DNA from: Albidovulum sp.
GTDB taxonomy: Bacteria; Pseudomonadota; Alphaproteobacteria; Rhodobacterales; Rhodobacteraceae
Assembly: GCA_030837785.1 (NCBI GenBank)
Contig: JAUQYA010000153.1
Span: 1-64,000 of the forward strand
Direction: 5' to 3'
Length of the DNA: 64,000 nucleotides
Under the pieces are notes generated by a model. It did no database searches. It saw only the letters and a list, made by a program, of their open reading frames with translations, and was not told the origin of the DNA. Made by a program: the position numbers and the translations under genes. Of the stretch, positions 28,480 through 36,985 are shown one piece after another (the first letter of the stretch is position 1; every line of letters begins with the position of its first letter).

Positions 28480-28853
28480 CCGACCCGCGCCGCATCGCCG
28501 CGCTCGCCCGCCTCGCCGCCCTCCGCAAGGAGGCCGAGGTTGCCGCATTCGCGGTCGCGAAGCGGCAGGCCCGAGCGTTCGGGATACGCATCGGGGCGCT
28601 CGACGAGGCGCTGGCCGAGGCGCGGCAGACCGCCGCGGGCAGCGCCGATCCCGCGACATTTGCCGCACAGGACGCATTCGGCCGCTGGTCGGACGCGCAG
28701 CGCCTCGGATTGACGGAGCGGCTTCTGGAGGCGGAGGCCCTCGCCGAGGCCCGACGGGATGCGGCGCGCCTCGCGTTCGGACGGGCGGAGGTTCTGGAGC
28801 GGCTGACCCGAAAGGCAGAGGCCGATCGCCGCCTGCGCCGGGCGAAGTCCTGA
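28476..28853 (+). CDS. FliJ-like small export protein
   Basis: This 125-residue protein is almost entirely helical and rich in Ala, Arg and Glu (ALARLAALRKEAEVAAFAVA, ALAEARRDAARLAFGRAEVLERLTR). That is the expected shape of FliJ, the coiled coil that sits in the FliI ring and couples it to FlhA. No strong sequence signature exists for FliJ. The call rests on size, heptad pattern and a 4-bp overlap with flhB. fliI itself lies elsewhere in the island. Confidence 0.55.
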   Translation: MTDPRRIAALARLAALRKEAEVAAFAVAKRQARAFGIRIGALDEALAEARQTAAGSADPATFAAQDAFGRWSDAQRLGLTERLLEAEALAEARRDAARLAFGRAEVLERLTRKAEADRRLRRAKS

Positions 28854-28992
28854 CATCGGATCGTCCGCGGGACTGCCGGGCGATGGCCAGGGGGCACAGC
28901 CGCGCATGGCCGGGGCCACCCGAGGGCGAAGCGCCCGGCCGAGGTCCGGCAGGGTGAAAGGGACATGATCGCCCGCAGGCGCGTGCCCGCCG

Positions 28993-29502
28993 TCAGCCGT
29001 CCTGGCGCACGATGTCAATGATGAGCACGTCGGACACCGCCGCGCCAAGAGGCTTCCGGGCAACTTCCAGAAGCGCGCCGCGCAGGATCTCCATGTTGTT
29101 CGACTGGGTGAACGCGCCGCCGAAGCCCCCGGCATTGGCATGGTCGAACAGCACGCGCAGGAAGCCGTCGCGCAGCCTCGGTTCGCGCGCATAGACCTGC
29201 TCGGTCATCCCGGGCGTCACCTCGAGGCTGATCGACAGGACCACCAGTGCCGCGACCTCGCCAGCCTCGACGACGGGCACGACGAACTGGTTGTTGAGCT
29301 TGACATATTCATGCGCCGGCGGGGCTTCCGGGTCGGTGGCGCCGGCGGGGTGTCCGGCAGCCGCGTTGTCCGCTGTCCCGGGTGCGTCGCCGCAGGGGGC
29401 GGTCGGCGCCGTCTCTTCCGCCGGAGGCCGGAGAAGAAAGCCTGCGCCACCGCCGGCGAGAAGCCCCAGAAGCGCAAGGAAGAGGGGCAGGAGCCTGCGC
29501 AT
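28993..29502 (-). CDS. FliL-like flagellar basal-body protein (second paralogue)
   Basis: This 169-residue protein has one N-terminal transmembrane helix or signal anchor (LLPLFLALLGLLAGGGAGFLL). A low-complexity Ala/Pro linker follows, then a periplasmic domain with YVKLNNQFVVPVV, VVLSISLEVTPG and ALLEVARKPLGAAVSDVLIIDIVRQDG. The last part matches the FliL family C-terminus. It is last in the flgB-to-flgH operon, 8 bp after flgH. It differs from the FliL at 18512 in its long linker, and the two copies probably have different partners. Confidence 0.78.
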   Translation of the reverse strand: MRRLLPLFLALLGLLAGGGAGFLLRPPAEETAPTAPCGDAPGTADNAAAGHPAGATDPEAPPAHEYVKLNNQFVVPVVEAGEVAALVVLSISLEVTPGMTEQVYAREPRLRDGFLRVLFDHANAGGFGGAFTQSNNMEILRGALLEVARKPLGAAVSDVLIIDIVRQDG

Positions 29503-29510
29503 CGGAGGCC

Positions 29511-30254
29511 TCAGAACGGCAGGAGGACGTCGGCAACCTGCTGGCCGTAGCGCGGCTGCTGCACATCGGTGATCTGTCCCCGGCCGCCATACGAGATCCT
29601 TGCACCCGCGATCTTGTCATAGGTGATCTCGTTCTGACGCGAGATGTCTTCCGGCCGCACGAAGCCCTGCACCACGAGTTCGCGCACCTCGAAGTTGACC
29701 CGCACCTCCTGCGAGCCCTGGATGCGCAGCACCCCGTTTGGCAGCGTTTCCACCACCGTCACCGCAACCCGGAGCGTCAGCTTCTCCTTGCGTGCGACCG
29801 AACCGTTCCCCTGGTAGTCGGAGGATGAGTTCGTCCCGAAGGCATTCGCCATGCCTGCACCGTCCGGAAGGTTCTGGTCGATCCGCTGCGGGATGCCGAC
29901 GAGGTTCGGAATTCCCATGCTGTCGGCGGAAGACCGCGACCGGCCGGTGGAGTTGGAAATCTCGGCCTTGTCATCGATCTCGATGACCACCGTCAGGATG
30001 TCGCCGCGCTTGCCGGCCCGACGGTCGCCAAGGAGCGATCCGCGCGCGCCGGTCCAGAGCGAGGCTTCGACGCTGGCATATCCGGGCTCTGGCGAGTCCG
30101 GCAGGCCCGGCGTGGTCATGGCGTGGTATTCTCCGCCCGATTCGACCGGCGAGAAGGCCGGCGCCTTTCCCACGCCCTCCAGCCGCTGGCAGGCGGCGAG
30201 TGCGGCCACGAGGGCCAGAGGCCATCCCTGTCTCATCCATGTCGCTCCGGTCAT
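29511..30254 (-). CDS. flgH: Flagellar L-ring lipoprotein FlgH
   Basis: FlgH forms the outer-membrane L ring. The 247-residue protein has a lipoprotein signal peptide with the lipobox LAAC, the acylated Cys being about residue 22. Conserved features include SLWTGARGSLLGDRRAGKRGDILTVVIEI, ERLTLRVAVTVVE-like KLTLRVAVTVVETLPNG, and QNEITYDKIAGARISYGGRG. The start overlaps the flgA stop by 4 bp; an ATG six residues later is also possible. Confidence 0.94.
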   Translation of the reverse strand: MTGATWMRQGWPLALVAALAACQRLEGVGKAPAFSPVESGGEYHAMTTPGLPDSPEPGYASVEASLWTGARGSLLGDRRAGKRGDILTVVIEIDDKAEISNSTGRSRSSADSMGIPNLVGIPQRIDQNLPDGAGMANAFGTNSSSDYQGNGSVARKEKLTLRVAVTVVETLPNGVLRIQGSQEVRVNFEVRELVVQGFVRPEDISRQNEITYDKIAGARISYGGRGQITDVQQPRYGQQVADVLLPF

Positions 30255-30676
30255 CTTTCCCTCTGGATCAGTATGGTTCCGTCCCCCGCGACAACGCCCG
30301 ATACGGTCGTGCGGGAGCCGATGTTCATCGCCTTGATCCGGTCGCCCACGCCGCCGCGGCCAAGGGCGCGCCCCTCGGCCGTGATGGTGAGCGCACCGGC
30401 GGCGTAGATCAGGACCACCGCCTGGTTGCGATCGACGATCGCCGGGGGGCCGAGGTCGGCAGGCCGGATCGGGCGGCCCTGGTAGATCGCCACGCGGGTT
30501 TCGAGGCCAATCACCTCGCCCGGGTCGGTGGCGGTTCCCGGAAGCGTGCCCTCCGCCACCACCACATCGTCCGGTCCGAGGATCGTCTGCGCCCTGAGCG
30601 TGCGTGCCGCAACCAGCGTTTCGGCCGAGGCCGGAAGTGCCGCCCCGAGGACGAGCGGGAGCGCCAGCCATCGCAT
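30251..30676 (-). CDS. flgA: Flagellar P-ring assembly chaperone FlgA
   Basis: FlgA is a periplasmic chaperone for FlgI. The 141-residue protein has a signal peptide (MRWLALPLVLGAALPASA). The SAF-like domain follows, with LVAARTLRAQTILGPDDVVVAEG and the C-terminal GALTITAEGRALGRGGVGDRIKAMN and SRTTVSGVV, as in FlgA proteins. It is shorter than the E. coli form (219) because it lacks the N-terminal extension, as is usual in alphaproteobacteria. It overlaps flgG by one base and flgH by four. Confidence 0.9.
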   Translation of the reverse strand: MRWLALPLVLGAALPASAETLVAARTLRAQTILGPDDVVVAEGTLPGTATDPGEVIGLETRVAIYQGRPIRPADLGPPAIVDRNQAVVLIYAAGALTITAEGRALGRGGVGDRIKAMNIGSRTTVSGVVAGDGTILIQRER

Positions 30677-31461
30677 CAGCGCACCTGCGTCGTCGCGCCG
30701 AGCATCTGGTCGGCGGCAGTGATGACCTTGGCATTCAGCTCGTAGCCGCGCTGCGCCTCGATCAGTTCGGTGATCTCGCGCACGGCGTCGACCGAACTGT
30801 CCTCGAGAAAACCCTGGCGAAGCGTGCCGAGGCCGTTTTCACCCGGCGCGGCCACCGTCGCCGGACCGGAGGCCGCGGTCTCGAGGAAAAGGTTGGAGCC
30901 GGTGGCCTCGAGCCCCTTCTCGTTGACGAAGCCCGCGAGCGTGATCTGCCCGAGCAGTTCGGGCTGCACCCGGTCGGTGAAATAGGCGTAGACCTCGCCC
31001 GCCGCATTCACTGAAATCGACCGGGCGTCGGAAGGAATGGTGATGCCCGGCGCCACCTGATGACCGTCGGAGGTGACGATCAGGCCGTCGGCCGAACGTT
31101 TCAGCGCCCCGTCGCGGGTGTAGGCCGAGAGGCCCGAGGGCAGCGTCACCTCGAAATAGCCGAGCCCCTCGACCGCGAGGTCGAGATCGCCACCAGTGGC
31201 CGAAAGCGAGCCCTGCGCGACATTGACGGTGACGGCGGCCGGCCGCACGCCAAGGCCCAGTTGCACGCCGGTCGGCACCACCGTGCCGTCGCTGGCATTG
31301 ATGGTGCCGGGGCGGGTGAACTGCTGGTAATGGAGGTCGGCGAATTCGGCGCGTCGGGCGTTGTAGCCGGTCGTCGACATGTTGGCGAGGTTGTTGGAAA
31401 TCACCTCGACCCGCATCTGCTGGGCGCTCATGCCGGTGGCTGCGATCTGAAGGGCGCGCAT
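30676..31461 (-). CDS. flgG: Distal rod protein FlgG
   Basis: FlgG builds the distal rod. The 261 residues are the standard length. The N-terminus MRALQIAATGMSAQQMRVEVISNNLANMSTTGYNARRAEF and the C-terminus SSVDAVREITELIEAQRGYELNAKVITAADQML are diagnostic of FlgG. It lies 11 bp downstream of flgF in the flgB-C-fliE-Q-flgF-G-A-H operon and overlaps flgA by one base. Confidence 0.97.
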   Translation of the reverse strand: MRALQIAATGMSAQQMRVEVISNNLANMSTTGYNARRAEFADLHYQQFTRPGTINASDGTVVPTGVQLGLGVRPAAVTVNVAQGSLSATGGDLDLAVEGLGYFEVTLPSGLSAYTRDGALKRSADGLIVTSDGHQVAPGITIPSDARSISVNAAGEVYAYFTDRVQPELLGQITLAGFVNEKGLEATGSNLFLETAASGPATVAAPGENGLGTLRQGFLEDSSVDAVREITELIEAQRGYELNAKVITAADQMLGATTQVR

Positions 31462-31472
31462 GGTCTTGCTCC

Positions 31473-32192
31473 TTAGCTTCTGCCGAGGGTCTGGATCACC
31501 GCGCGGATGCGCTGATCCTCGCTGTCAAGAAAGCCCTGGCCCATCTCGTAGGCTCTCTGGACTTCGATCATGCGGGCAATCTCTGCCACCGGATTGACGT
31601 TCGAGTTTTCCAGAAATCCCTGAAATACGGCACCTCCATCCATCGCTTCAACCCCGCCCGGCGCCTCGAAGCGTGTACCGGCCGTGTGAAAGAGACCGGT
31701 CGGATCGGTGGGTTGGAAGAGCCCGACCTGCGCCACGGGGGTGCCGCCGACCGAAACCGTGCCGTCCCGGGCCACCGCAACCGGCCCCGCGTCGGTCGGC
31801 ACGAAGACCGGGGCGCCGCCAAGGTCGAGCAGGCGGTATCCCTCCGGCGTCACAAGCTCTCCCTCCGGCGAGGGGGTGAAGGCGCCGGCGCGCGTGAGCC
31901 GCGGCCCGTCGGGCGTTTCGATCTGAAAGAAACCCTCGCCCTCGATGGCAAGATCGAAGGGGCCGCCGGTCTTGGTCAGCGCCCCCTGCGCGAGGTTGAC
32001 GAGCCGGCCCTCGGCCGAGGCCATCGACAGCGACGGTTCCCCGCGCCCGAGGTCGGCCACGTGTTCGGCGAAGATGACGCCTTCCTTGCGGAAGCCCGTC
32101 GTGGAGATGTTGGCGATGTTGTTGGCAACCGCCCGCATTTCGGCCATCAGGCCGGACTGGCGGTTGAGCGTGGTGTAGAGGGCGTTGTCCAT
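31473..32192 (-). CDS. flgF: Proximal rod protein FlgF
   Basis: FlgF is a proximal rod subunit. The 239-residue protein begins MDNALYTTLNRQSGLMAEM with the ANNIANISTTGFRKEGVIF rod signature. It ends with NVNPVAEIARMIEVQRAYEMGQGFLDSEDQRI. The MDN/LYTTLNRQ start separates it from FlgG. It follows fliQ by 3 bp. Confidence 0.95.
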   Translation of the reverse strand: MDNALYTTLNRQSGLMAEMRAVANNIANISTTGFRKEGVIFAEHVADLGRGEPSLSMASAEGRLVNLAQGALTKTGGPFDLAIEGEGFFQIETPDGPRLTRAGAFTPSPEGELVTPEGYRLLDLGGAPVFVPTDAGPVAVARDGTVSVGGTPVAQVGLFQPTDPTGLFHTAGTRFEAPGGVEAMDGGAVFQGFLENSNVNPVAEIARMIEVQRAYEMGQGFLDSEDQRIRAVIQTLGRS

Positions 32193-32195
32193 GCC

Positions 32196-32468
32196 TCAGA
32201 GCCCCGCGATCATCGGCACGATACGATCCTGGAAGAAGCTCACGAGTGCGCCCGACATGTAGGTCATGGAGACCCAGAAGACGGCGATCATCGCGCCAAC
32301 CTTCGGCACGAAGGTCAGCGTCATTTCCTGCACTGAGGTCAGGGCCTGGAAGAGGCCGATTGCCACACCCATGACGAGAGCGACAGTGAGAAGCGGCGCC
32401 GAGATCTGGACCGAGATCCAGAGGCCCTGGCGCATCGTATCGAAGAAGACCGCTTCCTCCATCGTCAC
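32196..32468 (-). CDS. fliQ: Flagellar type III export protein FliQ
   Basis: FliQ is a two-helix inner-membrane subunit of the export gate. The 90-residue protein has transmembrane segments at about 16-40 (PLLTVALVMGVAIGLFQALTSV) and 55-78, with LTFVPKVGA between them, all typical of FliQ. Its start overlaps the fliE stop by 4 bp. It is transcribed with rod genes rather than with fliP or fliR. Confidence 0.94.
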   Translation of the reverse strand: MTMEEAVFFDTMRQGLWISVQISAPLLTVALVMGVAIGLFQALTSVQEMTLTFVPKVGAMIAVFWVSMTYMSGALVSFFQDRIVPMIAGL

Positions 32469-32764
32469 ACCGGCATCCTGAGGATTTCCTGATAGGCCTC
32501 GACGACCTTGTCGCGCAGCGTCACCGCCGTCTCGACGGCCAGTTCGCTCGCCGCGAGCGCCTCGACCAGCGCGTGCGGGTCCGCGCCGCCGGTCATTGCC
32601 GCCTTCACCGTCGTCTCGCCCGCGTTCAGCGTGTCGGCGAAGCTGCCGAGCGCCTGCGCGAACCCGCCGGAGGCTCCGGCCGGCCCCGCCGCATCCGGCG
32701 CGGGTTGCGTGGCCGGCCGGGCCTTCGCATAGGTCTGCGCTGCAAAAGAGGTTCTGATGTCCAT
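32465..32764 (-). CDS. fliE: Flagellar hook-basal body protein FliE
   Basis: FliE joins the MS ring and export gate to the rod. The 99-residue protein has the family C-terminus ASELAVETAVTLRDKVVEAYQEILRMPV and an N-terminal linker rich in Ala and Pro, with FAQALGSFADTLNAGE. Size and the EIxRMPV end are diagnostic. It lies between flgC (18-bp gap) and fliQ (4-bp overlap). Confidence 0.93.
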   Translation of the reverse strand: MDIRTSFAAQTYAKARPATQPAPDAAGPAGASGGFAQALGSFADTLNAGETTVKAAMTGGADPHALVEALAASELAVETAVTLRDKVVEAYQEILRMPV

Positions 32765-32782
32765 TCTGGACCTCCTCCCTGG

Positions 32783-33175
32783 TTAACGGCGCAACAGGTC
32801 GAGCAGGCTTGCCGACATCTGCCGCGCCTGGTCGAACATCCTGAGGTTCGCCTCGTAGCTGCGCTGCGCTTCGCGCGCGTCAGCGATCTCGACCACCAGA
32901 TCGACATTCGAGCCGTCGTAGTAGCCGCTCTCGTCCGCCAGCGGGTTGCCGGGATCGAGCACCCTGGTCAGTTCGGACGGGTCGAGTTTCACCTCGCCCG
33001 GCCGAACCTCTCCGGTGACCTGGCCCTGGGTTAGCACCGTCTCGAAGCTCGTGACCTTGCGGTGATAGCCCGGGGTGTCCGCGTTCGCGATGTTTTCCGA
33101 GACATGGCGTAGGCGCATCGCCTGCGCCTCCATCCCGCTGGCCGCGATCGACAGGGAATTGGTGAAATCGCTCAT
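32783..33175 (-). CDS. flgC: Proximal rod protein FlgC
   Basis: FlgC is a proximal rod subunit of 130 residues, the normal length. It has SLSIAASGMEAQAMRLRHVSENIANADTPGYHRK at the N-terminus, SGYYDGSNVDLVVEIADAREAQRSYEANLRMFDQ near the C-terminus and a short ending. It is 12 bp downstream of flgB. Confidence 0.95.
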   Translation of the reverse strand: MSDFTNSLSIAASGMEAQAMRLRHVSENIANADTPGYHRKVTSFETVLTQGQVTGEVRPGEVKLDPSELTRVLDPGNPLADESGYYDGSNVDLVVEIADAREAQRSYEANLRMFDQARQMSASLLDLLRR

Positions 33176-33187
33176 CTGTCACGTCCC

Positions 33188-33577
33188 TCAGCGGCGCCCG
33201 AGGCTTGCCCGCAGGATGGCGAGCGACTTGCCGTAGATCGCGAGCGCGAGGTCATGTTCGCGCTTCACGTCGGCCGCCTTCACCATCTCGGCCTCGAGGG
33301 AGACGGAGTTGCCGTTGGGCGACATCGTGCTTGCGCCGATCCGCTCGGCCGCGGCGGGCACGACCGGCCCGGGCCCGGCACCGACATGGCCCGCGCGCGT
33401 CCGGCGCAGCGGTGCTGCATCGTCCGCACGATAGGCTTCGGCGAAATCGGGAAGATCCTGGGCGCGATAGCCGGGCGTGTCGGCATTCGCCACGTTCCGG
33501 GCGATGGCCGACTGCCGTGCCGCGGCATGGGCCGCCAGCGACGAGGCGATCGTCAGCACCTCTGGTTTCTCGAACAT
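33188..33577 (-). CDS. flgB: Proximal rod protein FlgB
   Basis: FlgB is the most proximal rod subunit, 129 residues long. It carries the rod signature ARNVANADTPGYRAQDLPDF and a C-terminal SLEAEMVKAADVKREHDLALAIYGKSLAIL. It heads the nine-gene minus-strand operon flgB-flgC-fliE-fliQ-flgF-flgG-flgA-flgH-fliL2. The 79-bp gap to the divergent fliI holds a near-consensus CtrA site. Confidence 0.94.
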   Translation of the reverse strand: MFEKPEVLTIASSLAAHAAARQSAIARNVANADTPGYRAQDLPDFAEAYRADDAAPLRRTRAGHVGAGPGPVVPAAAERIGASTMSPNGNSVSLEAEMVKAADVKREHDLALAIYGKSLAILRASLGRR

Positions 33578-33598
33578 CGGGGCTTCTCCTCCGAGCTT

Positions 33599-33615
33599 TC
33601 AATCAAGCCTTAACC
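33599..33615. promoter_or_regulatory. Candidate CtrA site between flgB and fliI
   Basis: TCAA-N7-TTAACC, read on the plus strand, lies in the 79-bp divergent gap. It includes the full TTAACC half-site of the CtrA consensus and one mismatch in the other half. It could serve fliI, the flgB operon or both. Confidence 0.55.
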
Positions 33616-33656
33616 CCGATTCCTTTAGAAACGGTTGCGAACAAAAGGAGGCCAGA

Positions 33657-34988
33657 ATGGCGTCGCTCGGGCTTGAGATGTTGCGGGCCGAAATCGGCGG
33701 ATGCGCTGCCGTGCGCAGGCTGGCCCGCGTGGCCGAGGTCGGCCGCGGCGTGCTTGCGGTCAGCGGCATCGGCGAGGACTGGCGCATCGCCGACCGCGTC
33801 CGGCTCGCCGACGGCGAGCACACCGGGGGCGAGGTGGTCGCGCTCGGCAACGGCCGGGCCACGGTCCTGACCGACGGTCCGGTGGACGGCGTGCGCCTCG
33901 GCGACGGGGTGGAAAACCTCGGCGCGGCAGGTATCGCGCCGGAGTCGAGCTGGATCGGCCGTATCGTCGATCCCTTCGGCCATCCGATCGACGGGATGCC
34001 GCTTCTGCGTGGTGCGCGCGAACGGGCACTGCGAGCCGCGCCGCCGGCACCCGCGCAGCGCCGCCGCCTCGGGCCGAGGCTGGAAACCGGGGTAGCGGTC
34101 TTCGACACCCTCCTGCCGCTGGTGCGCGGGCAGCGGATCGGCCTCTTCGCGGGCTCGGGTGTCGGCAAGTCATCGCTCCTGGCGAAGTTCGCCCGCGGGG
34201 TGGAGGCGGACGTGACCGTCATCGCGCTTGTCGGTGAACGCGGCCGCGAGCTGCGGGAATTCGTCGAGGGCGTGCTCGGGCCCGAGGGCCTGGCAAGATG
34301 CGTGATCGTCGCGGCGACCTCGGACCAGTCGCCGCTTGTCCGCCGGCGCTGTGCCTGGACCGCGATGGCAGTGGCCGAACATTTCCGCGACGAGGGCCGG
34401 CAAGTCCTTTTCCTGGCCGATTCGATCACCCGCTTCGCCGAAGCGCACCGGGAGGTGGCGCTCGCCGCCGGCGAGCCACCGTCGCTCAGGGGCTTTCCGC
34501 CCTCGACCTCACATCTCATCATGTCGCTCGCCGAACGCGCAGGCCCCGGCGCCGAAGGGATGGGTGACATCACCGCGGTGTTTTCCGTGCTCGTCGCCGG
34601 GTCTGACATGGACGAGCCGGTGGCGGACATCCTGCGCGGCGTGCTCGACGGCCATGTGGTGATGGAGCGCGAGATCGCCGAGCGGGGCCGCTATCCGGCG
34701 ATCAACCTGCTGCGCTCGGTTTCCCGATCGCTGCCGCATGCGGCCAGCGAGGCGGAGAACGCGCTGATCGCCCGCGCACGGCGGCTCCTTGGCGCCTATG
34801 ACCGTGCGGAGATGATGATCCAGGCGGGACTCTATGCGGCGGGCTCCGATCCGCTCGTAGATGCGGCGATCCGGATCTGGCCTGCACTCGACGCCTTCCT
34901 GTCGGAGGATGCGCCCGGCGGAAGGGCCGAAAGCTTCGCGCGGCTCCGTGCGATCCTCGACCATGCGGGGCCGGAACGTGCCCGATGA
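33657..34988 (+). CDS. fliI: Flagellum-specific ATPase FliI
   Basis: FliI is the ATPase of the flagellar export apparatus, an F1-beta homologue. The 443-residue protein has the Walker A loop AGSGVGKSS at about 165-173, then ERGRELREF, Walker B in VLFLADSITRFAEAHREV, and the family segment GEPPSLRGFPPSTSHLI. ATG 33657 has the ribosome site AAAGGAGG; the frame is open further upstream but without support. It forms a transcription unit of its own, away from fliH and fliJ. Confidence 0.96.
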   Translation: MASLGLEMLRAEIGGCAAVRRLARVAEVGRGVLAVSGIGEDWRIADRVRLADGEHTGGEVVALGNGRATVLTDGPVDGVRLGDGVENLGAAGIAPESSWIGRIVDPFGHPIDGMPLLRGARERALRAAPPAPAQRRRLGPRLETGVAVFDTLLPLVRGQRIGLFAGSGVGKSSLLAKFARGVEADVTVIALVGERGRELREFVEGVLGPEGLARCVIVAATSDQSPLVRRRCAWTAMAVAEHFRDEGRQVLFLADSITRFAEAHREVALAAGEPPSLRGFPPSTSHLIMSLAERAGPGAEGMGDITAVFSVLVAGSDMDEPVADILRGVLDGHVVMEREIAERGRYPAINLLRSVSRSLPHAASEAENALIARARRLLGAYDRAEMMIQAGLYAAGSDPLVDAAIRIWPALDAFLSEDAPGGRAESFARLRAILDHAGPERAR

Positions 34989-35756
34989 CCGGTCGAGGAT
35001 CGGGGCTGCGCCGAGCCGACATCGCGGTCAGCCCGCCGTTCGGTGCAGGAGGCAGGTGGCAAAGACGCCGGCCGGCATCGACGGTGACGGGTTGCCGTTC
35101 ATATCGGTCAGCGACAGGCGGACAAGCATGTCATTGCCGACGCCGTCCGGATCGGTCCCGGGCGGAAACCGGCCTGCAGGCCCGGTGTCGCGGCCAGTTC
35201 GCGGGTGATTTCGCGGAGGGTCACGGGCGCGGTCGGCCATCGCCTGGCGGCCCTGAAGGCCACGGACGATTTCGAACCGGTGGTGGCGGTTTTCGGGCAG
35301 GAAGCATTCCGGTGCACACCGCCGTAGCACGTCCTTCAGCGGGTTCCGAATGCCCCCGGCCCCGGCAGCACCGATGCGCTTCCGGCGCTTGGCCTTGCGG
35401 GTGTTCCCGGTCGTCTGCCTCATCAGCCTCGGCCACGGCGGGCAAATGACGATCACCGGCGACGCCCTCTGCCCTGGCCTTGTCCGGAGCCTGTTTCCCG
35501 CCGGCCAAGTGCCCGGGCCTTGCCGTTGCGGCGGCGGCTGCACCGGGGATGGAGCGGATGGCCTTCCACCCGAAGCGCGGCGCTGCCGCCCGGAATCGCG
35601 GGGGTGCTTCGGGGGCCCGACGGGTAGCGCCGGCCCGCTGTTGGGGCAAGTGAACCCGCGCGCAGGTTGCCGGAGGACGAATGGTCCGTGACAGGACCCG
35701 CGCGGCACGTGGCAGCGGCGGATGGCGCCGCAGCCCGCCGGCGCGGCCAACCCCCG
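34989..35756. other. Gene-free convergent gap between fliI and the DUF1217 gene
   Basis: These 768 bases separate two convergent stops and are the largest non-coding block of the island. Open frames on both strands give low-complexity Arg/Pro/Gly proteins. One stretch looks more protein-like: on the minus strand about 35028-35320, a reading that switches frame twice gives FEIVRGLQGRQAMAD, VTLREITRELAATPGLQAGF and NDMLVRLSLTDMNGNPS. It may be the relic of a small gene, family unknown. No terminator with a T-run was seen. Confidence 0.5.
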
Positions 35757-36584
35757 TCAGACAAGCCGGGAGAGCAGGCCGCCGCGTGCCCCGGCCGATT
35801 GCAGGAGCGTCAAAGCCGTGGATTGCGCCGAATAGACCGTGGAATTCGACTGCGCCTCGGCCCGGACGAGGAACACGCGGATCAGCTCGTCGATCTTGCC
35901 GGGGTCGCCGAACATGCTGATCTCCGAAGAGCCGAGCACGCTTTCCGCCCGATCGCGGAAGGTCGCAAGCTGCTGGTCCAGGTCGATGGCGGCGAAGGCC
36001 GGCGGCAGCCCCAGGGCGGTCTGGAAGACCTCGCGCAGCGGCGCCGATCCCATGACCGAGAACCACCCGGCATCGTCGGTCAGCGACCGTCCGGCGAGCG
36101 CCGCGAGCTCCCTCTGGGCGTTCAGCGCCAGCCGCATCTCGTCGCTTTGCTCGCCCACGGCGGCCTCGAAGGACCGTGTCTTGTATCCCTCAAGGATCGC
36201 GTCAGGGAAATCCGACAGCTTCGTGCGGGGCGTCGCGTAGTCGCCAAAGCCGAAGGCCTTCGAGAATTCCAGGTAGCGCTTGTCCGCGAGCTTGTTGGCG
36301 AGCGCGTCAGGATCCAGTGTTCCGTCCTCGAGCACCTTGCGGATGAAGTATTTGCTGTCGATGTCTGCCTCGAGCCCGAAGGCGCCCAGAGCAACGGAAA
36401 GCAGGCGACGGTCCGCAACGAGGTCCTCGGCGGTGGATATCCCGCCGATCCGGTCGCGGAAATAGGCCTCGTCCCGTTGCAGCGTCGGGGACGAGACGAA
36501 GGCCTCCATCTGCGCCGAGCGGGTGCGGGTCAGGAGCGCCCAGCCCGCATAGCCGCCGAGCGGTATCGCCGGCGTATAGCTCAT
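35757..36584 (-). CDS. DUF1217-family flagellar protein
   Basis: This predicted 275-residue protein belongs to the DUF1217 family, found in alphaproteobacterial flagellar clusters. It begins with MSYTPAIPLGGYAGWALLTRTRS, has FRDRIGGISTAEDLVADRRLLSVALGAFGLEADI, and contains repeated helical segments. Its molecular role is not known; flagellar secretion or filament-related roles are possible. ATG 36584 was chosen for its 4-bp overlap with the flbT stop. It is last in the flagellin - flaF - flbT order on the minus strand. Confidence 0.8.
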   Translation of the reverse strand: MSYTPAIPLGGYAGWALLTRTRSAQMEAFVSSPTLQRDEAYFRDRIGGISTAEDLVADRRLLSVALGAFGLEADIDSKYFIRKVLEDGTLDPDALANKLADKRYLEFSKAFGFGDYATPRTKLSDFPDAILEGYKTRSFEAAVGEQSDEMRLALNAQRELAALAGRSLTDDAGWFSVMGSAPLREVFQTALGLPPAFAAIDLDQQLATFRDRAESVLGSSEISMFGDPGKIDELIRVFLVRAEAQSNSTVYSAQSTALTLLQSAGARGGLLSRLV

Positions 36585-36985
36585 GCCCCCGACGCGGCAA
36601 GCAGGCGCGCCTCGCGCGGAAGCAGCGCGCGGAGCGATTTCATCGCCTGATAGAACTGTTCGCCCAGAACGGCTTCGGTCGCCGTGGTCAGTTGAAGCCG
36701 GCTGTCGTGGTCGGTGAAGACCTGGCTGAGCTGTTCGATGCCGCGGATGATCTGGTGCCGTGCTTCTTTCGGATCGGCGTCGCCCGAAAGCACCAGCTGC
36801 GCGATGTAGCAGACCCGGCGGACCGGCGTGTTGACCTGTTCGGGATGGATCGCATCGCGCAGGCGGAGGATGTGGGCGTTGGGCGTGAGGATGGCAAGGC
36901 GGGACCGCTTGTCGCCGTTCTCGATGACCGCGCCGTTGATCAGGACCCGCTCGCACGGGGCAAGCTTCAGGACGAGCCCCGTCAT
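36581..36985 (-). CDS. flbT: Flagellin translational regulator FlbT
   Basis: FlbT binds the 5' untranslated region of flagellin mRNA and lowers its translation or stability until the hook is complete. The 134-residue protein has LKLAPCERVLINGAVIENGDKRSRLAILTPNAHILR and ARHQIIRGIEQLSQVFTD, typical of FlbT. Its start overlaps the flaF stop by 4 bp. A hairpin in the flagellin leader at 38671-38683 is a candidate target. Confidence 0.93.
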   Translation of the reverse strand: MTGLVLKLAPCERVLINGAVIENGDKRSRLAILTPNAHILRLRDAIHPEQVNTPVRRVCYIAQLVLSGDADPKEARHQIIRGIEQLSQVFTDHDSRLQLTTATEAVLGEQFYQAMKSLRALLPREARLLAASGA

